NCBI GenBank assembly: GCA_903927615.1
Contig: CAIYNU010000022.1
Coordinates: 62,001-126,000 of the forward strand
Length of the DNA stretch: 64,000 bases
Source: an uncultured Rhodospirillales bacterium
GTDB lineage: Bacteria > Pseudomonadota > Alphaproteobacteria > Azospirillales > Azospirillaceae
Direction: 5' to 3'
Positions within the stretch are counted from its first letter, which is position 1. Each line of letters starts with the position of its first letter. The translations under genes were made by a program, and so were the position numbers. Positions 49,334 through 60,124 of this stretch are shown in pieces. Below the pieces are notes generated by a model. The model did not search any database and had not been told where the DNA came from. It saw nothing but the letters and a program-made list of their open reading frames with translations.

Positions 49334-50548
49334 TTGGCCGAGTCCCGAACAAGACACGGCGGAGGGGTGGCGGGCGCTGAGGACGCCGAGTCTGAGCGTG
49401 TGCGGCGTTGGGGATTGGTGGCGGTGATGGCCAGCGCCGTCGCCACCGGCCTGACCGTCGGAATGACCATTCCCTTGGTCGCCTTGACCATGACGGCGGC
49501 CGGGGCCGGGCCGGCGCTGGTGGGCCTTAATGCCACCATGCCGGCGCTGGGGGTGCTGGTGACGGCGCCGCTGGCGCCGTGGTTGATTGCCGGCCTGGGT
49601 CTGGTGCCAACCCTGGTGTTGGGGTGCTTGGCCTCTGCGGTGTCGCTGATCTTCTTTCCGGTTTTCGACTCCATGGTGGTTTGGTTCGGACTGCGCTTTG
49701 GCGTGGGCTTCGGGCTGGCCCTGTTGTGGGTGATGAGCGAGACTTGGCTCAGCAGGCTGGTCTCGGACCAAAGCCGGGGTCGGGTGGTCGGTCTTTATTC
49801 CACCCTCTGGTGTGCCGGAATGGCCACCGGGCCGCTGCTGTTGCAGGTGACCGGCCTTGCCGGGTTGCTGCCCTTTGCCGTCAGTGCGGGGTTGGTCTTG
49901 CTGGCGGCGATTCCACCGGTGCTGGCGCGCGCAGCGGCCCCCGGGCGGCGGGTGGACGCCGGATGCCCGCCCTGGTCCTGGTCGCTGTTGGGACAGGCGC
50001 GCGGCGTGATTCTGGCCGGCCTTACCGCCGGGTTCGTGGAAACCTCGCTTTTCACCCTATTGCCGCTCTACGGCGTGATCGCGGGTCTGAACAGCGGCGA
50101 CGCGGTGTTGATGCTGTCGGTGTTCGCGGCCGGCGGCCTGGTCTCCCCGATGCCATTGGGTCTGCTGGCCGACCGGTTTGGACCGGCCTTGGCGCTGACC
50201 GGCGCGGCGCTGGTGGGCCTGACCGCGGCGGTCAGTCTGGCCTCGGCGGTGGCGGCGGGGTGGCTGCTGTGGCCGTTGTTGTTCGTTTGGGGCGGGGCGG
50301 TGTCGGGATTTTACACCCTGGGGCTGACCCAGCTTGGCCAGCGGTTCGGTTTGTCCGGCCTGACCCAGGCCAATGTCTTGTTTATCATGGCGTACACCAT
50401 CGGCACGATCCTCGGCCCGCCCCTGACCGGGACCGCCCAGGAGCAGTGGTCGCTGCTGGGCCTGCCGCTGGTCATCGGGGTGGTCTATGGCCTTTTCCTG
50501 CTGGCCCTGGTTCCCCTGGAGGCCCGGCGACGTCATGGAATGGACTGA
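49334..50548 (+). CDS. MFS transporter (YcaD/NreB-like)
   Basis: A protein of about 404 residues with roughly 12 membrane helices. The outermost start is a TTG at 49334; a later GTG is possible. MFS features include MTIPLVALTMTAAGAGPALVG, the gated loop LADRFGPALALTG between helices 8 and 9, and ETWLSRLVSDQSRGRVVGLY between helices 4 and 5. The closest style is the YcaD-type branch. The substrate is unknown. Its stop overlaps the recO start region by 14 bases. Confidence 0.82.
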   Translation: MAESRTRHGGGVAGAEDAESERVRRWGLVAVMASAVATGLTVGMTIPLVALTMTAAGAGPALVGLNATMPALGVLVTAPLAPWLIAGLGLVPTLVLGCLASAVSLIFFPVFDSMVVWFGLRFGVGFGLALLWVMSETWLSRLVSDQSRGRVVGLYSTLWCAGMATGPLLLQVTGLAGLLPFAVSAGLVLLAAIPPVLARAAAPGRRVDAGCPPWSWSLLGQARGVILAGLTAGFVETSLFTLLPLYGVIAGLNSGDAVLMLSVFAAGGLVSPMPLGLLADRFGPALALTGAALVGLTAAVSLASAVAAGWLLWPLLFVWGGAVSGFYTLGLTQLGQRFGLSGLTQANVLFIMAYTIGTILGPPLTGTAQEQWSLLGLPLVIGVVYGLFLLALVPLEARRRHGMD

Positions 50549-51230
50549 CGAAGCGGTGGTCCTTTCGGCCCGGGCCCAGGGCGAAACGTCGGCCCGAGCG
50601 GTGCTGCTGACCCGGGAGCGGGGCCGTCACGCCGGCCTGGTTCGCGGCGGGCGCGGGCCACGGCAACGCGGCACTCTGGAACCCGGCACCCTGGTCAGAG
50701 CCCGCTGGCGCGCCCGCCTGCCCGAACAACTGGGCACCCTGACCCTGGAGCCGATCCGCAGCCTGGGGGCCGCGCTGTTCGAGCGGCCGGATCGGCTGGC
50801 GACGCTGGTCTCGGCCTGTTCACTGCTCGAGGCGGGCCTCGCCGAGCATGAACCCCATCCGGCGCTGTATCAGGGCGTGCTGGCGTTGTTCCTGGCCCTG
50901 GACCAACCGGTGTGGGCCGAAGCCTATGTCCAATGGGAAGTCGGATTGCTGGCCGAGTTGGGCTTTGGTCTGGACCTGGGCGCCTGCGCCCTGACCGGGG
51001 ACACCGACGATCTCAGCCATGTCAGCCCACGCACCGGTCGGGCGGTCTCCCGAGCCGCCGCCGCCCCCTGGGGCGATCGCTTGCTGGCTTTGCCCGGGTT
51101 TCTGCACGGGCAAGGCGGCGGCCCGGCGGCGGTCGCGGCAGGATTGGCCTTGACCGGCCATTTCCTTGAACGCTCCCTGCCCGGCGGGTTGCCGGCGGCC
51201 CGGCGGCGATTGGCGAAGGTGATCGGATAG
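50535..51230 (+). CDS. recO: DNA repair protein RecO
   Basis: The protein has 231 residues from ATG 50535 (MEWTDEAVVL), the usual RecO opening. An N-terminal OB fold (about 1-80) has GRHAGLVRGGRG and GTLVRARWRARL, followed by helical repeats and the FGLDLGACALTGDTDDL region. The four-cysteine zinc site of some RecO proteins is reduced to a single cysteine, common in alphaproteobacteria. RecO loads RecA onto SSB-coated gaps with RecR. It overlaps the MFS gene, and parC lies downstream beyond two minus-strand genes. Confidence 0.92.
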   Translation: MEWTDEAVVLSARAQGETSARAVLLTRERGRHAGLVRGGRGPRQRGTLEPGTLVRARWRARLPEQLGTLTLEPIRSLGAALFERPDRLATLVSACSLLEAGLAEHEPHPALYQGVLALFLALDQPVWAEAYVQWEVGLLAELGFGLDLGACALTGDTDDLSHVSPRTGRAVSRAAAAPWGDRLLALPGFLHGQGGGPAAVAAGLALTGHFLERSLPGGLPAARRRLAKVIG

Positions 51231-51237
51231 AAAGAGT

Positions 51238-51254
51238 CAACCCATCCCGGGTTG
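51238..51254. terminator. Weak hairpin between convergent recO and hypothetical gene
   Basis: A 6-bp stem CAACCC / GGGTTG with a 5-base loop lies in the 33-base gap between the two stop codons. There is no T-run, so support is mostly positional. Confidence 0.4.
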
Positions 51255-51263
51255 CCCGTTTGG

Positions 51264-51866
51264 CTAAGCTGGGGGCACCGTTGCGGCGCTACCGTCGGCA
51301 TTGCACGCCCCACCTTTGGTCAACGTCATCCCGGACACAAAGTTGCCGGTGAAGACATTGCCGGTCCACTCGGGCTGGTTGGACAAGATCGAGGAGTAAT
51401 AAATGTGCCCCGTGGTCGCGGTCCAAATATGGTCCCTTACGCTGCCCGCATCCGCCGTCACACAGACGGACAGTGGTGGTGCCGCTCCGCCGGGATTGGA
51501 AATCAGCGCAGCATGAACGGTGTACCTCCAGGAGGTTCCGGGAGTCAGACTCCAAGCCATAGACGTGAGCGCCCCGGAAATCCCCCGGTTGAGGGCGTTC
51601 GGTGTGGTTTCCGGTGGTTCCTCGATCTTGCCGTCCACCAGGGCGACCACCTGTGCCGGCGTCAGGCCGATGGCGACCAAAGCGACCGTCGACACCGCAA
51701 TGGATGCGGCGGCTTCGATCGGATTATCACTTGGCGCCTGGCGTGTCAGGTTATTATAGATGGGTATGCCCAGGAAGTAAATGAGCGCTATGATCACTAT
51801 CGCAGCGATGGCATCATAAATGGGAAACTTGCGATTTGTTTGTCGCATTTTCAGATGGTTTATCAT
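51264..51866 (-). CDS. Unrecognised single-helix exported protein
   Basis: A protein of up to 200 residues (a second start is at 51848). A basic N-terminus precedes one membrane helix (about 19-35), then a roughly 160-residue non-cytoplasmic domain with VAIGLTPAQVVALVDGKIEE and many Thr/Ser/Gly residues. Two cysteines (about 140 and 189) could pair. The build recalls pseudopilins or PilS-like minor pilins, but there is no prepilin cleavage motif with Glu5. The N-terminal coding sequence is visibly lower in GC than neighbours. Shine-Dalgarno support is weak. Function unknown. Confidence 0.5.
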   Translation of the reverse strand: MINHLKMRQTNRKFPIYDAIAAIVIIALIYFLGIPIYNNLTRQAPSDNPIEAAASIAVSTVALVAIGLTPAQVVALVDGKIEEPPETTPNALNRGISGALTSMAWSLTPGTSWRYTVHAALISNPGGAAPPLSVCVTADAGSVRDHIWTATTGHIYYSSILSNQPEWTGNVFTGNFVSGMTLTKGGACNADGSAATVPPA

Positions 51867-51890
51867 GCAGGTACCAGCTATTAAGTTAGT

Positions 51891-52238
51891 TTAGCCGAAC
51901 GCACCGTCCCGAAACGGCGCCAGATGCATTATCGAGATCATATCAAAATATCGTTTCTCGTCCATGACGATCTTATTTACAAACAATAACAATGGGTTTC
52001 CCGTCGATTTTCGCCCTTTGTATTGCCTGGTCGCGTCAATGAGTGGTGGTGAACGGCCTTCCTTGCATGCAAAAAAACGGAGGTTTTCCAATGCGGCGGT
52101 GCCGGCTATGATGACCGCAGGGAACCGCGCATCGCCAAGGTCGACGAAGGTGTTGGAACCATCAAGGATCATCGTGGCGGTTTGGAGCCGGCGCGGGTCC
52201 CCATCGACGAACCGGGCCCTGCGCGCAGACGCAGACAA
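51891..52238 (-). CDS. Possible small hypothetical protein
   Basis: A frame of up to 115 codons (a likelier start is ATG 52172, 93 residues). It has protein-like stretches (NTFVDLGDARFPAVIIAGTA and LLLFVNKIVMDEKRYFDMIS) but no known motif. It lies just upstream of the exported protein on the same strand and could be a partner. The opposite-strand frame here is rich in Arg/Ser and less likely. Without ribosome-binding support it remains doubtful. Confidence 0.35.
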   Translation of the reverse strand: MSASARRARFVDGDPRRLQTATMILDGSNTFVDLGDARFPAVIIAGTAALENLRFFACKEGRSPPLIDATRQYKGRKSTGNPLLLFVNKIVMDEKRYFDMISIMHLAPFRDGAFG

Positions 52239-52261
52239 CCACTTGAATTGAAACGATTATC

Positions 52262-54496
52262 GTGAAAGCATCGACTCCCGATTTTGAAGTTCAGGACAAG
52301 CCGCTGGCCGAGGCCCTGAGCGAGCGTTATCTGGCTTATGCCCTGTCGACCATCATGGCCCGATCGCTGCCCGACGTGCGCGACGGACTGAAGCCGGTGC
52401 ATCGGCGGCTGCTCTTTGCCATGAGCCAGCTCAAGCTGGAACCCGACCTGCCGCCCAAGAAATCGGCCCGGGTGGTGGGCGACGTGATCGGCAAGTTTCA
52501 TCCCCACGGCGATGTCGCGGTGTATGACGCGCTGGTCCGGTTGGCCCAGGATTTCGCGGTCCGTTACCGGCTGATCGACGGCCAGGGCAATTTCGGTAAC
52601 ATCGACGGCGATAACGCGGCGGCGATGCGGTACACCGAAGCCCGCCTGACCGAGGTGGCACGGGCACTGCTGGAAGGCATCGACCAGGACGCGGTGGATT
52701 TTCGCGCCACCTACGACGGCGACGGCGAAGAACCGGTGGTGCTGCCGGCCAATTTCCCCAATCTGTTGGCCAATGGCGCGACCGGAATCGCGGTGGGTAT
52801 GGCCACCTCGATTCCGCCCCACAATGTCGGTGAACTGTGCGACGCCCTGCGCCACCTGATCAAGCAGCCCGACGCCTCCATCGAAACCCTGGTGGGACTG
52901 GTTCCGGGGCCGGATTTTCCCACCGGCGGCGTGCTGGTGGAACCCCGGGCGTCGGTGATCGAGAGCTACCGCACCGGTCGCGGTTCCTTCCGCCTGCGCG
53001 CCCGCTGGCAGGTGGAAAAACTGACCCAGGGCACCTGGCAGATCATCGTCACCGAAATTCCCTATCAGGTTCAAAAGTCCCGGCTGATCGAGAAAATCGC
53101 GGATTTATTGAGTAACCGCAAATTAGTGTTACTGGAGGATGTTCGCGACGAATCCGCCGAAGACATCCGGCTGGTGCTGGTTCCCAAGAGCCGCAACGTG
53201 GATCCCGAAGTGTTGATGGCCTCGCTGTTTCAGGCCACCGACCTGGAGGTGCGGTTCAGTCTCAACATGAACGTGATCGATGCGGACAATGTGCCGCGGG
53301 TGATGGATCTGCGCGGCGTGCTGCGCGCTTTTCTCACGCATCGCCACGAGGTGTTGCAGCGTCGTTCGCGGTTCCGGCTGGCGAAGATCGAGCACCGGTT
53401 GGAGGTGCTCGACGGGTTGCTGGTGGCCTTCCTCAATCTCGACGAGGTGATCCGGATCATCCGGTTCGAAGACCATCCCAAGGCCGAACTGATGCGGCGC
53501 TTCGCCCTGACCGAGATCCAGACCGAAGCCATCCTCAATATGCGGCTGCGCACGCTGCACAAGCTCGAGGAAATCGAGATTCGGCGCGAGCACGGCGGCC
53601 TCGCCGAGGAGCGCGCCGGCCTTCAAAAGCTGCTGGCCGAAGAACCGTTGCGCTGGCAGGCGATCGCCGCCGAGATTACCGAGATCAAGAAAAAATTCGG
53701 CAAAGCCACCGTACTCGGCAAACGGCGCACCGACATTTCCGATGCGCCCAAGGATATCGAAGTCCCGCTGGAAGCCACCGTCGAGCGGGAACAGGTCACG
53801 GTGCTCTGTTCCGACAAGGGCTGGATTCGGGCGGTCAAAGGGCATCTGCCCGAAGCCGAGACCACCGAACTCAAATACAAGGAAGGCGACAGCCAACGGT
53901 TCATTCTTCATGCCGAAACCACCGACAAGCTGATTTTGTTCGGCACCAATGGCCGCTTCCATACGCTCGGCGTGGACAAACTGCCGCGCGGTCGCGGCTT
54001 CGGCGAACCGGTGCGGTTGATGGTGGACCTGGGCAACGAAACCGAGATCGTCGCGCTGTTCAAGCACCAGCCCGGACGCCGTCTGGTGGTGATGGCCGAA
54101 GACGGCCGCGGCTTCCAGGTTGACGAAGCCGAGGTGGTGGCCCAGACCCGCACCGGCAAGCAAGTGCTGAACCTGGAAGACGGCGGCTCGGCGCGCATCT
54201 GCCTGCCGGTGGAACCCGGTTGCGACGCGCTGGCGGTGATCGGCAACAATCGCCGGATGCTGGTGGTCATGCTGGAGGAATTGCCGGTGATGGCCCGGGG
54301 CCGCGGGGTGATCATTCAGAAATACAAGGATGCCAGCCTGGCCGATCTGAAGCTGATCACCTTCGCGGCCGGCCTGTCCTGGCCCAGCGGCGATCGGGTG
54401 CGGGTCGAGGCCGATCTTCGCCCGTGGCTGGGGCCGCGCGGCTCGGTCGGGCGTCTGCCGCCCAACGGCTTCCCTAAAGACAACAAGTTCCGGTAA
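52262..54496 (+). CDS. parC: DNA topoisomerase IV subunit A
   Basis: The protein has 744 residues from a GTG start. It breaks and rejoins DNA during decatenation with ParE. The breakage-reunion domain includes [38 protein letters not shown], and the active-site tyrosine in [10 protein letters not shown]. The shortened C-terminal beta-propeller (about 500-740) distinguishes ParC from GyrA, and the GyrA-box is absent. uvrA begins two bases after the stop, so the two genes are probably co-transcribed. Confidence 0.95.
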   Translation: MKASTPDFEVQDKPLAEALSERYLAYALSTIMARSLPDVRDGLKPVHRRLLFAMSQLKLEPDLPPKKSARVVGDVIGKFHPHGDVAVYDALVRLAQDFAVRYRLIDGQGNFGNIDGDNAAAMRYTEARLTEVARALLEGIDQDAVDFRATYDGDGEEPVVLPANFPNLLANGATGIAVGMATSIPPHNVGELCDALRHLIKQPDASIETLVGLVPGPDFPTGGVLVEPRASVIESYRTGRGSFRLRARWQVEKLTQGTWQIIVTEIPYQVQKSRLIEKIADLLSNRKLVLLEDVRDESAEDIRLVLVPKSRNVDPEVLMASLFQATDLEVRFSLNMNVIDADNVPRVMDLRGVLRAFLTHRHEVLQRRSRFRLAKIEHRLEVLDGLLVAFLNLDEVIRIIRFEDHPKAELMRRFALTEIQTEAILNMRLRTLHKLEEIEIRREHGGLAEERAGLQKLLAEEPLRWQAIAAEITEIKKKFGKATVLGKRRTDISDAPKDIEVPLEATVEREQVTVLCSDKGWIRAVKGHLPEAETTELKYKEGDSQRFILHAETTDKLILFGTNGRFHTLGVDKLPRGRGFGEPVRLMVDLGNETEIVALFKHQPGRRLVVMAEDGRGFQVDEAEVVAQTRTGKQVLNLEDGGSARICLPVEPGCDALAVIGNNRRMLVVMLEELPVMARGRGVIIQKYKDASLADLKLITFAAGLSWPSGDRVRVEADLRPWLGPRGSVGRLPPNGFPKDNKFR

Positions 54497-54497
54497 C

Positions 54498-57356
54498 ATG
54501 AACAAAGTCATCAGCGTGCGCGGGGCGCGCGAGCACAATCTCAAGAACATCGACGTTGATCTGCCCCGCGACCGGCTGATCGTGATTACCGGACTCAGCG
54601 GCTCGGGCAAGTCGTCGCTGGCCTTCGACACCATCTATGCTGAAGGCCAGCGTCGCTACGTGGAAAGTTTGTCGGCCTACGCACGCCAGTTCCTGGAATT
54701 GATGCAAAAGCCCGACATGGACAGTATCGAGGGTCTGTCGCCGGCGATTTCCATCGAGCAAAAGACCACGTCGCGGAACCCCCGATCGACGGTCGGCACC
54801 GTCACCGAAATTTACGATTACATGCGGTTGCTCTATGCCCGGGTCGGCATTCCCTATTCGCCGGCCACCGGCCTGCCCATCGAGAGCCAGACCGTCAGCC
54901 AGATGGCCGACCGCATCGCGGAACTGCCCGAAGGCACCCGGCTTTATCTGCTGGCGCCGGTGGTGCGCGGGCGCAAGGGCGAATACCGCAAGGAACTCCA
55001 GGAGCTGCGCAAGGGCGGGTTTCAGCGGGTCAAGGTCGACGGCAAGCTCCATGAAATCGACGAAGTGCCGACGCTCAACAAGAAGCTGAAGCACGATATC
55101 GAGGTGGTGGTGGACCGGCTGGTGGTGCGGCCGGAGTTGGGCAACCGGCTGGCCGATTCCCTGGAAACCGCGGTTCGGTTGGGCGACGGCCTGGTGTTCG
55201 CGGAATTCGTGGATGGCGGCGAACGACTGACCTTCTCGACCAAATTCGCCTGTCCGGTCAGCGGCTTCACCATCGCCGAGATCGAGCCCCGGCTATTTTC
55301 CTTCAACAATCCGTTCGGCGCCTGTCCAACCTGCGATGGTCTGGGCAACCGGCATTACTTCGATCCGCTGCTGGTGGTGCCCGACGAACGGTTGAGTCTT
55401 CAGAACGGCGCGGTGGCGCCTTGGACCGGGACCCAATCCCATTACTATCTGCAAACGATAGAGTCTCTCAGCCAGCACTACCAGTTTCGCACCGACGCCC
55501 CCTGGAGCGAGCTGCCGGAGGCGGCCAGGCAGGTCATTCTCTACGGCACCGGCGAGACCCCGATCACCCTGCGCTTTGAAGACGGCACCCGCCGCTTCGA
55601 GACCACCAAGCCGTTCGAGGGCGTGATCAACAACCTGGAGCGGCGCTGGCGCGATACCGAAAGCGCCTGGATGCGCGAAGAACTGGGCAAGTATCAATCG
55701 GCCCAGCCCTGCGAGGCGTGCGGCGGCCAACGGCTTAAAGTCGAGGCGCTGGCCGTGAAGATTCGCGGCCTGCATATTTCCCAGGTCACCCAGATGTCGA
55801 TCCGCGAGGCCGCCCACTGGTTCGGGGAGCTGAACGAGCATTTGCGACCCAAACAGCGCGAAATCGCTCAGCGTATTCTGAAGGAAATCAACGAACGGCT
55901 GGGGTTTCTTAACGATGTCGGCCTGGAATACCTGACTCTCGGGCGGGCTTCGGGCTCACTCTCGGGCGGCGAGAGCCAGCGGATTCGCCTCGCCTCCCAG
56001 ATCGGTTCGGGGCTGACCGGGGTCCTCTATGTTCTGGACGAGCCTTCCATCGGTTTGCACCAGCGCGACAATGACCGATTGCTGATCACGCTCAAACGGT
56101 TGCGCGACATCGGCAACACCGTGATTGTGGTCGAACATGACGAAGACGCCATCCGCAACGCCGACTGGCTGGTGGACATGGGACCGGGTGCCGGAGTCCA
56201 TGGCGGCCGGGTGGTGGCCGAGGGCACACCCGAGACGGTTCAGGCCAATCCCGACAGCGTCACCGCCGGCTACCTGAGCGGCCGGTTGGGCATTCCGCTG
56301 CCTGGGGTGCGGCGTCCCGGCCGGGCCGGTCAGTTCCTGGCGGTGGAAGGAGCACGCGGCAATAACCTCAAAGACCTGACGGTCAGGATTCCCCTCGGCA
56401 CCTTCACATGCGTCACCGGCGTGTCGGGCGGCGGCAAATCGACCCTGGTTGTCGAGACGCTTTATAAGGCTTTGGCCCGGCGCCTGATGGGCGCACGCGA
56501 GCACCCGGCCGAACATCAGGCGATCCGTGGCGTCGAATTTCTGGACAAGATCGTCGATATCGACCAATCGCCCATCGGTCGCACCCCGCGCAGCAACCCC
56601 GCCACCTACACCGGGGCGTTCACACCCATCCGTGACTGGTACGCCGGTCTGCCCGAAGCCAAGGCGCGGGGCTACGGACCGGGGCGGTTTTCGTTCAACG
56701 TCAGGGGCGGGCGCTGCGAAGCCTGCCAGGGCGACGGCCTGATCAAGATCGAAATGCACTTTCTGCCCGACGTTTATGTGACCTGCGACGCCTGCAAGGG
56801 CCGGCGCTATAACCGTGAAACCTTGGAAATCACCTTCAAGGACAAGACCATCGCCGACGTGTTGGATATGACGGTGGAAGAAGGCGTCCAGTTCTTTCAG
56901 GCGGTGCCCGCCATTCGCGACAAGCTGGAAACCCTGGACCGGGTCGGACTCGGCTACATTCACATCGGCCAGGCGGCGACCACGCTCTCGGGCGGCGAAG
57001 CCCAACGGGTCAAGCTGGCCAAAGAACTGAGCCGCCGCGCCACCGGCAAAACCCTGTACATCCTTGACGAACCGACCACTGGCCTGCACTTTGCCGATGT
57101 AAGCCAGCTTTTGCGCGTTCTTCATGCCCTGGTTGATCAAGGCAACAGTATGCTGGTGATCGAGCACAATCTTGAAGTGATCAAGACCGCCGACTGGATC
57201 ATCGACCTTGGCCCCGAAGGCGGCGACGGCGGTGGTCTGCTGGTGGCCGAAGGCACGCCAGAGGAGGTCGCCCTGGTCCCTGCCAGCTATACCGGGCGGT
57301 ATCTGGCCCCGATCCTGGAACGGGGCGGCCGGCGGCTTCGGCGACCGGGCCTTTAA
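54498..57356 (+). CDS. uvrA: Excinuclease ABC subunit A
   Basis: The protein has 952 residues, normal for UvrA. It scans DNA for bulky lesions with UvrB in nucleotide excision repair. Two ABC ATPase modules are present: Walker [10 protein letters not shown] near the N-terminus and GVSGGGKST near 640, with ABC signatures LSGGESQRI and LSGGEAQRV. Zinc-binding CxxC pairs are in [17 protein letters not shown] and CEACQGDG...CDACKGRR. No SOS box was found ahead of it. It follows parC by two bases. Confidence 0.96.
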   Translation: MNKVISVRGAREHNLKNIDVDLPRDRLIVITGLSGSGKSSLAFDTIYAEGQRRYVESLSAYARQFLELMQKPDMDSIEGLSPAISIEQKTTSRNPRSTVGTVTEIYDYMRLLYARVGIPYSPATGLPIESQTVSQMADRIAELPEGTRLYLLAPVVRGRKGEYRKELQELRKGGFQRVKVDGKLHEIDEVPTLNKKLKHDIEVVVDRLVVRPELGNRLADSLETAVRLGDGLVFAEFVDGGERLTFSTKFACPVSGFTIAEIEPRLFSFNNPFGACPTCDGLGNRHYFDPLLVVPDERLSLQNGAVAPWTGTQSHYYLQTIESLSQHYQFRTDAPWSELPEAARQVILYGTGETPITLRFEDGTRRFETTKPFEGVINNLERRWRDTESAWMREELGKYQSAQPCEACGGQRLKVEALAVKIRGLHISQVTQMSIREAAHWFGELNEHLRPKQREIAQRILKEINERLGFLNDVGLEYLTLGRASGSLSGGESQRIRLASQIGSGLTGVLYVLDEPSIGLHQRDNDRLLITLKRLRDIGNTVIVVEHDEDAIRNADWLVDMGPGAGVHGGRVVAEGTPETVQANPDSVTAGYLSGRLGIPLPGVRRPGRAGQFLAVEGARGNNLKDLTVRIPLGTFTCVTGVSGGGKSTLVVETLYKALARRLMGAREHPAEHQAIRGVEFLDKIVDIDQSPIGRTPRSNPATYTGAFTPIRDWYAGLPEAKARGYGPGRFSFNVRGGRCEACQGDGLIKIEMHFLPDVYVTCDACKGRRYNRETLEITFKDKTIADVLDMTVEEGVQFFQAVPAIRDKLETLDRVGLGYIHIGQAATTLSGGEAQRVKLAKELSRRATGKTLYILDEPTTGLHFADVSQLLRVLHALVDQGNSMLVIEHNLEVIKTADWIIDLGPEGGDGGGLLVAEGTPEEVALVPASYTGRYLAPILERGGRRLRRPGL

Positions 57357-57399
57357 CACGACCTTCGACTTTGACAGGAATGGTTAGTGCAGGAACTCG

Positions 57400-59208
57400 A
57401 TGGAAAGATGGGCTATCAAGATCAACCGGATGTTGATCCGCGATTACGGCTGGGACAACGGCCGCCGGGATCTGATCGCCGGACTGACGGTCGCCGCCAT
57501 CGCCCTGCCCCAAGGCATGGCCTACGCGCTCCTTGCCGGTGTCGATCCCCGGTTCGGGCTCTACTCGGCGATCGTGATCACCGCGGTGGCGTCGATCTTC
57601 GGTTCCTCGTCGCATTTGATCAACGGGCCGACCAGCGCGATTTCCCTGGTGGTGTTCAGCGCCCTGGCTTTTTTTGATCCGGACGCGCACCTCGAAGCGG
57701 CCGAGGCCATGTTCTTGCTGGGCGTGATGGTCGGCAGCATCCAAATTCTGATCGCGGTGTTCAAACTTGGCGACCTCACCCGCTATATTTCCGAATCCGT
57801 CCTGCTCGGCTTCATGGCCGGAGCGGCACTGCTGCTGGCGATCGGGCAAATCGCCAACCTTCTTGGGGTCAGAGATCGCGGGACCGGACATCAGACTATC
57901 CTGCACCGGGTCTGGTTGACGCTGACCGAGGGCGATCCGGTCAATATCAAGGCGGTTGTCATCAGCGTCACAACCGTTGCGCTCGCCTTGGTCCTGCGCA
58001 AGATGGTGCGCACCTATCGGTTGCCGCAGATGGATATGCTGGTGGCCTTGTTGCTGGTCACCGCGGCGGCTGTGCTCCTGGGCTGGTCGGAACCCGATAC
58101 TGCCGGGCACACCGCGATTGCCGTGGTTGGGGTGGTGCCGGCCAGCCTGCCCTTGCCGCACATCCCGGAGATCAAATTCGAATGGATCACCGAACTGTCC
58201 ACCAGCGCGATGGCCATCGCCTTCCTGGGGCTGGTCGAAGCCCTGGCGATCGCCAAATCCATCGCCGTCCACACCCGTCAGCCGATTGACTACAATCGTC
58301 AATGTCTCGCCGAAGGACTTGCCAATCTCGTCGGCGGATTCTTCCGCTGCCTGCCCGGTTCGGGTTCCCTGTCCCGTTCGGCGATCAACTTTCAGGCCGG
58401 AGCGGCGACGCGGATGTCGGGGGTCATCACCGCGGCGGCGGTCGCGATGGCGCTGCTGTTGCTGGCCCCCTTGATCCATTTCATTCCCAAGGCGGCACTG
58501 GCCGGCCTCCTGGTCATCACCGCCGCCCGGCTGATTGATCTGGAGCGCCTGGGCTATGCCTTTCGTGCGTCGAACTATGACGCGGGACTGGTGTTGATTA
58601 CCGCCTTCAGCGCGATTTTCGTCGGTGTCGAATATTCGATCCTGGTCGGCGTCGCTCTTTCGATCGTGCTGTTTGTGCCCCGGGCAGCCAGCCTGCGGGC
58701 TGCCGAACTGGTCGTCAGTCCCGAGCAGGTCGTTCGTGGGCGCCGGCCGACCGATCCGCTGTGTACGGCGACCATCCTGTTCGATCTTGAGGGTGAATTT
58801 TTCTTCGGCGCCGCGCCTGAACTGGACCGTTACCTTGACGAGGTGAAGGAGCGTGCGCTGTCCCAGAACACCCGAGTCATCGTGCTTCGGCTCAAACGGA
58901 TTCGCAACCCCGACGCCGTCTGCCTGGAGCGGATCGATCATTTTCTGCGTGATACCCAAGAACTTGGGATCACGGTGCTGCTCGCGGGCGTTCGCCCCGA
59001 TTTTCTGGTGGCGATCAACAGCTTGAATTTCCTGGACTGGTATCCTCTTGATCACATCTTTCCGGAAGAAGGCGACCACGCCGATTCCGCCACGCTCAAC
59101 GCCGTGCGCCGGGCCTACGAGTTGCTCGGGAATGCCAACACCTGCGAACACTGCAAGCCGCCCAAAGAAGCGAAAACCGCTGAGACTGAATGGTATTACA
59201 TGGTGTAG
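57400..59208 (+). CDS. SulP-family anion transporter with STAS domain
   Basis: The protein has 602 residues. The membrane domain has about 12-14 helices and the SulP signature AGLTVAAIALPQGMAYALLAG near the N-terminus, INGPTSAIS, and RCLPGSGSLSRSAIN. The C-terminal STAS domain (about 450-575) includes VIVLRLKRIRNPDAVCLERI. SulP proteins move sulfate, bicarbonate or other anions with sodium or protons; this branch has been linked to either sulfate or bicarbonate. Its position next to two sulfotransferase genes makes sulfate attractive, but that is inference. It lies 43 bases after uvrA. Confidence 0.9.
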   Translation: MERWAIKINRMLIRDYGWDNGRRDLIAGLTVAAIALPQGMAYALLAGVDPRFGLYSAIVITAVASIFGSSSHLINGPTSAISLVVFSALAFFDPDAHLEAAEAMFLLGVMVGSIQILIAVFKLGDLTRYISESVLLGFMAGAALLLAIGQIANLLGVRDRGTGHQTILHRVWLTLTEGDPVNIKAVVISVTTVALALVLRKMVRTYRLPQMDMLVALLLVTAAAVLLGWSEPDTAGHTAIAVVGVVPASLPLPHIPEIKFEWITELSTSAMAIAFLGLVEALAIAKSIAVHTRQPIDYNRQCLAEGLANLVGGFFRCLPGSGSLSRSAINFQAGAATRMSGVITAAAVAMALLLLAPLIHFIPKAALAGLLVITAARLIDLERLGYAFRASNYDAGLVLITAFSAIFVGVEYSILVGVALSIVLFVPRAASLRAAELVVSPEQVVRGRRPTDPLCTATILFDLEGEFFFGAAPELDRYLDEVKERALSQNTRVIVLRLKRIRNPDAVCLERIDHFLRDTQELGITVLLAGVRPDFLVAINSLNFLDWYPLDHIFPEEGDHADSATLNAVRRAYELLGNANTCEHCKPPKEAKTAETEWYYMV

Positions 59209-59260
59209 CACGGCTATGGCGCAACCGGGTGGCCTCAGGTCCCCGTTCGGACGTCCTGGT

Positions 59261-60124
59261 TCACGCCGACGGATAGGCGGGAGGCCGCGGCTCATACCCC
59301 AGACGGTGCATCATCGCGCCATGAGCGTCCACGATGGCCGTTGCCTGGGCGGCGGTTAACGCCAGACGCCAGTCACCGACGCACCCTTTGCGAAAGAATA
59401 GCGAGGTCCTCGACAGCCTTTCAGTGAATCCCGCCTCGCGCTCTTGGGACTGAAGCCTGGCGAAGTCCGAATGCTGAACCGCCCTTTCGATTGCCGCCGA
59501 ACCGAAGTCCAGGCCGAGAAAGTGCGCCACGCCCGTAAAGGTGTCGACCGGGGCGACGACCAGATCCTCGTAACGCACGAGATGGACCGGCATCTCCCCC
59601 TGGTCCAGCCAACTGGCAACGTGGGCGCTCCAATCCAACAGGCGCGAGTGGAAGCGCCCACTTCGCGCCCGACGCGGCGATCCGGTCAGCGCCGTGTTCA
59701 TCCCGGCAATGGCCTGGTCGATGGTAACGTCAAAGTGATGGCTCAGCGAGACCGCAACATCACGGGGATCCCGGACGATGTAAATCACGCCCCGCGCCGC
59801 CATACGCCCAAACAGCGGTTCACCGGGCGCGATTTCGGTATAGGCGTCATGGACTTTGATGAAGTGTGGTGCTGGAACCTCGGCGCCCAGGGCCTCGTAG
59901 ACCGCCGGACGCAATCGGTCGACTTCGTCATCGTCCAGCAGATTGGCCGCAAGAAGCGTCCAGGCGTTAAAAACATCTTTAGACTCAGCCATATAAACGT
60001 CGTCGAGGTCATTGATGGGCAACGGCTCCGCCGCACCGGAGGACAGATTGGCCAGCAAAACCCGCATCCAGGTGTTGCCCGATTTTGGATAGGAAGCCAG
60101 CCACACGATTCCCCCTCGGGTCAT
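59261..60124 (-). CDS. Sulfotransferase (P-loop, PAPS-dependent)
   Basis: The protein has 287 residues from ATG 60124, which overlaps the hprK-like stop (ATGA); the outer ATG 60142 is less likely. The PAPS 5'-phosphosulfate loop YPKSGNTWMRVLLA lies at the N-terminus and the 3'-phosphate motif IVRDPRDVAVSLSHHF near 130. VRYEDLVVAPVDTF near 190 and RKGCVGDW near 255 match cytosolic sulfotransferase motifs. It should move sulfate to a hydroxyl or amine of an unknown acceptor. Translational coupling to the HPr-kinase-like gene ties the two functionally. Confidence 0.85.
   Translation of the reverse strand: MTRGGIVWLASYPKSGNTWMRVLLANLSSGAAEPLPINDLDDVYMAESKDVFNAWTLLAANLLDDDEVDRLRPAVYEALGAEVPAPHFIKVHDAYTEIAPGEPLFGRMAARGVIYIVRDPRDVAVSLSHHFDVTIDQAIAGMNTALTGSPRRARSGRFHSRLLDWSAHVASWLDQGEMPVHLVRYEDLVVAPVDTFTGVAHFLGLDFGSAAIERAVQHSDFARLQSQEREAGFTERLSRTSLFFRKGCVGDWRLALTAAQATAIVDAHGAMMHRLGYEPRPPAYPSA

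Noticed and set aside
53129-54634. 501-codon minus-strand open frame
   Set aside because: It is antisense to parC; composition is a mirror of its codons.
57199-59295. 698-codon minus-strand open frame
   Set aside because: It is antisense to the SulP transporter; very rich in Gly/Gln/Asp/Arg and without membrane or domain features.
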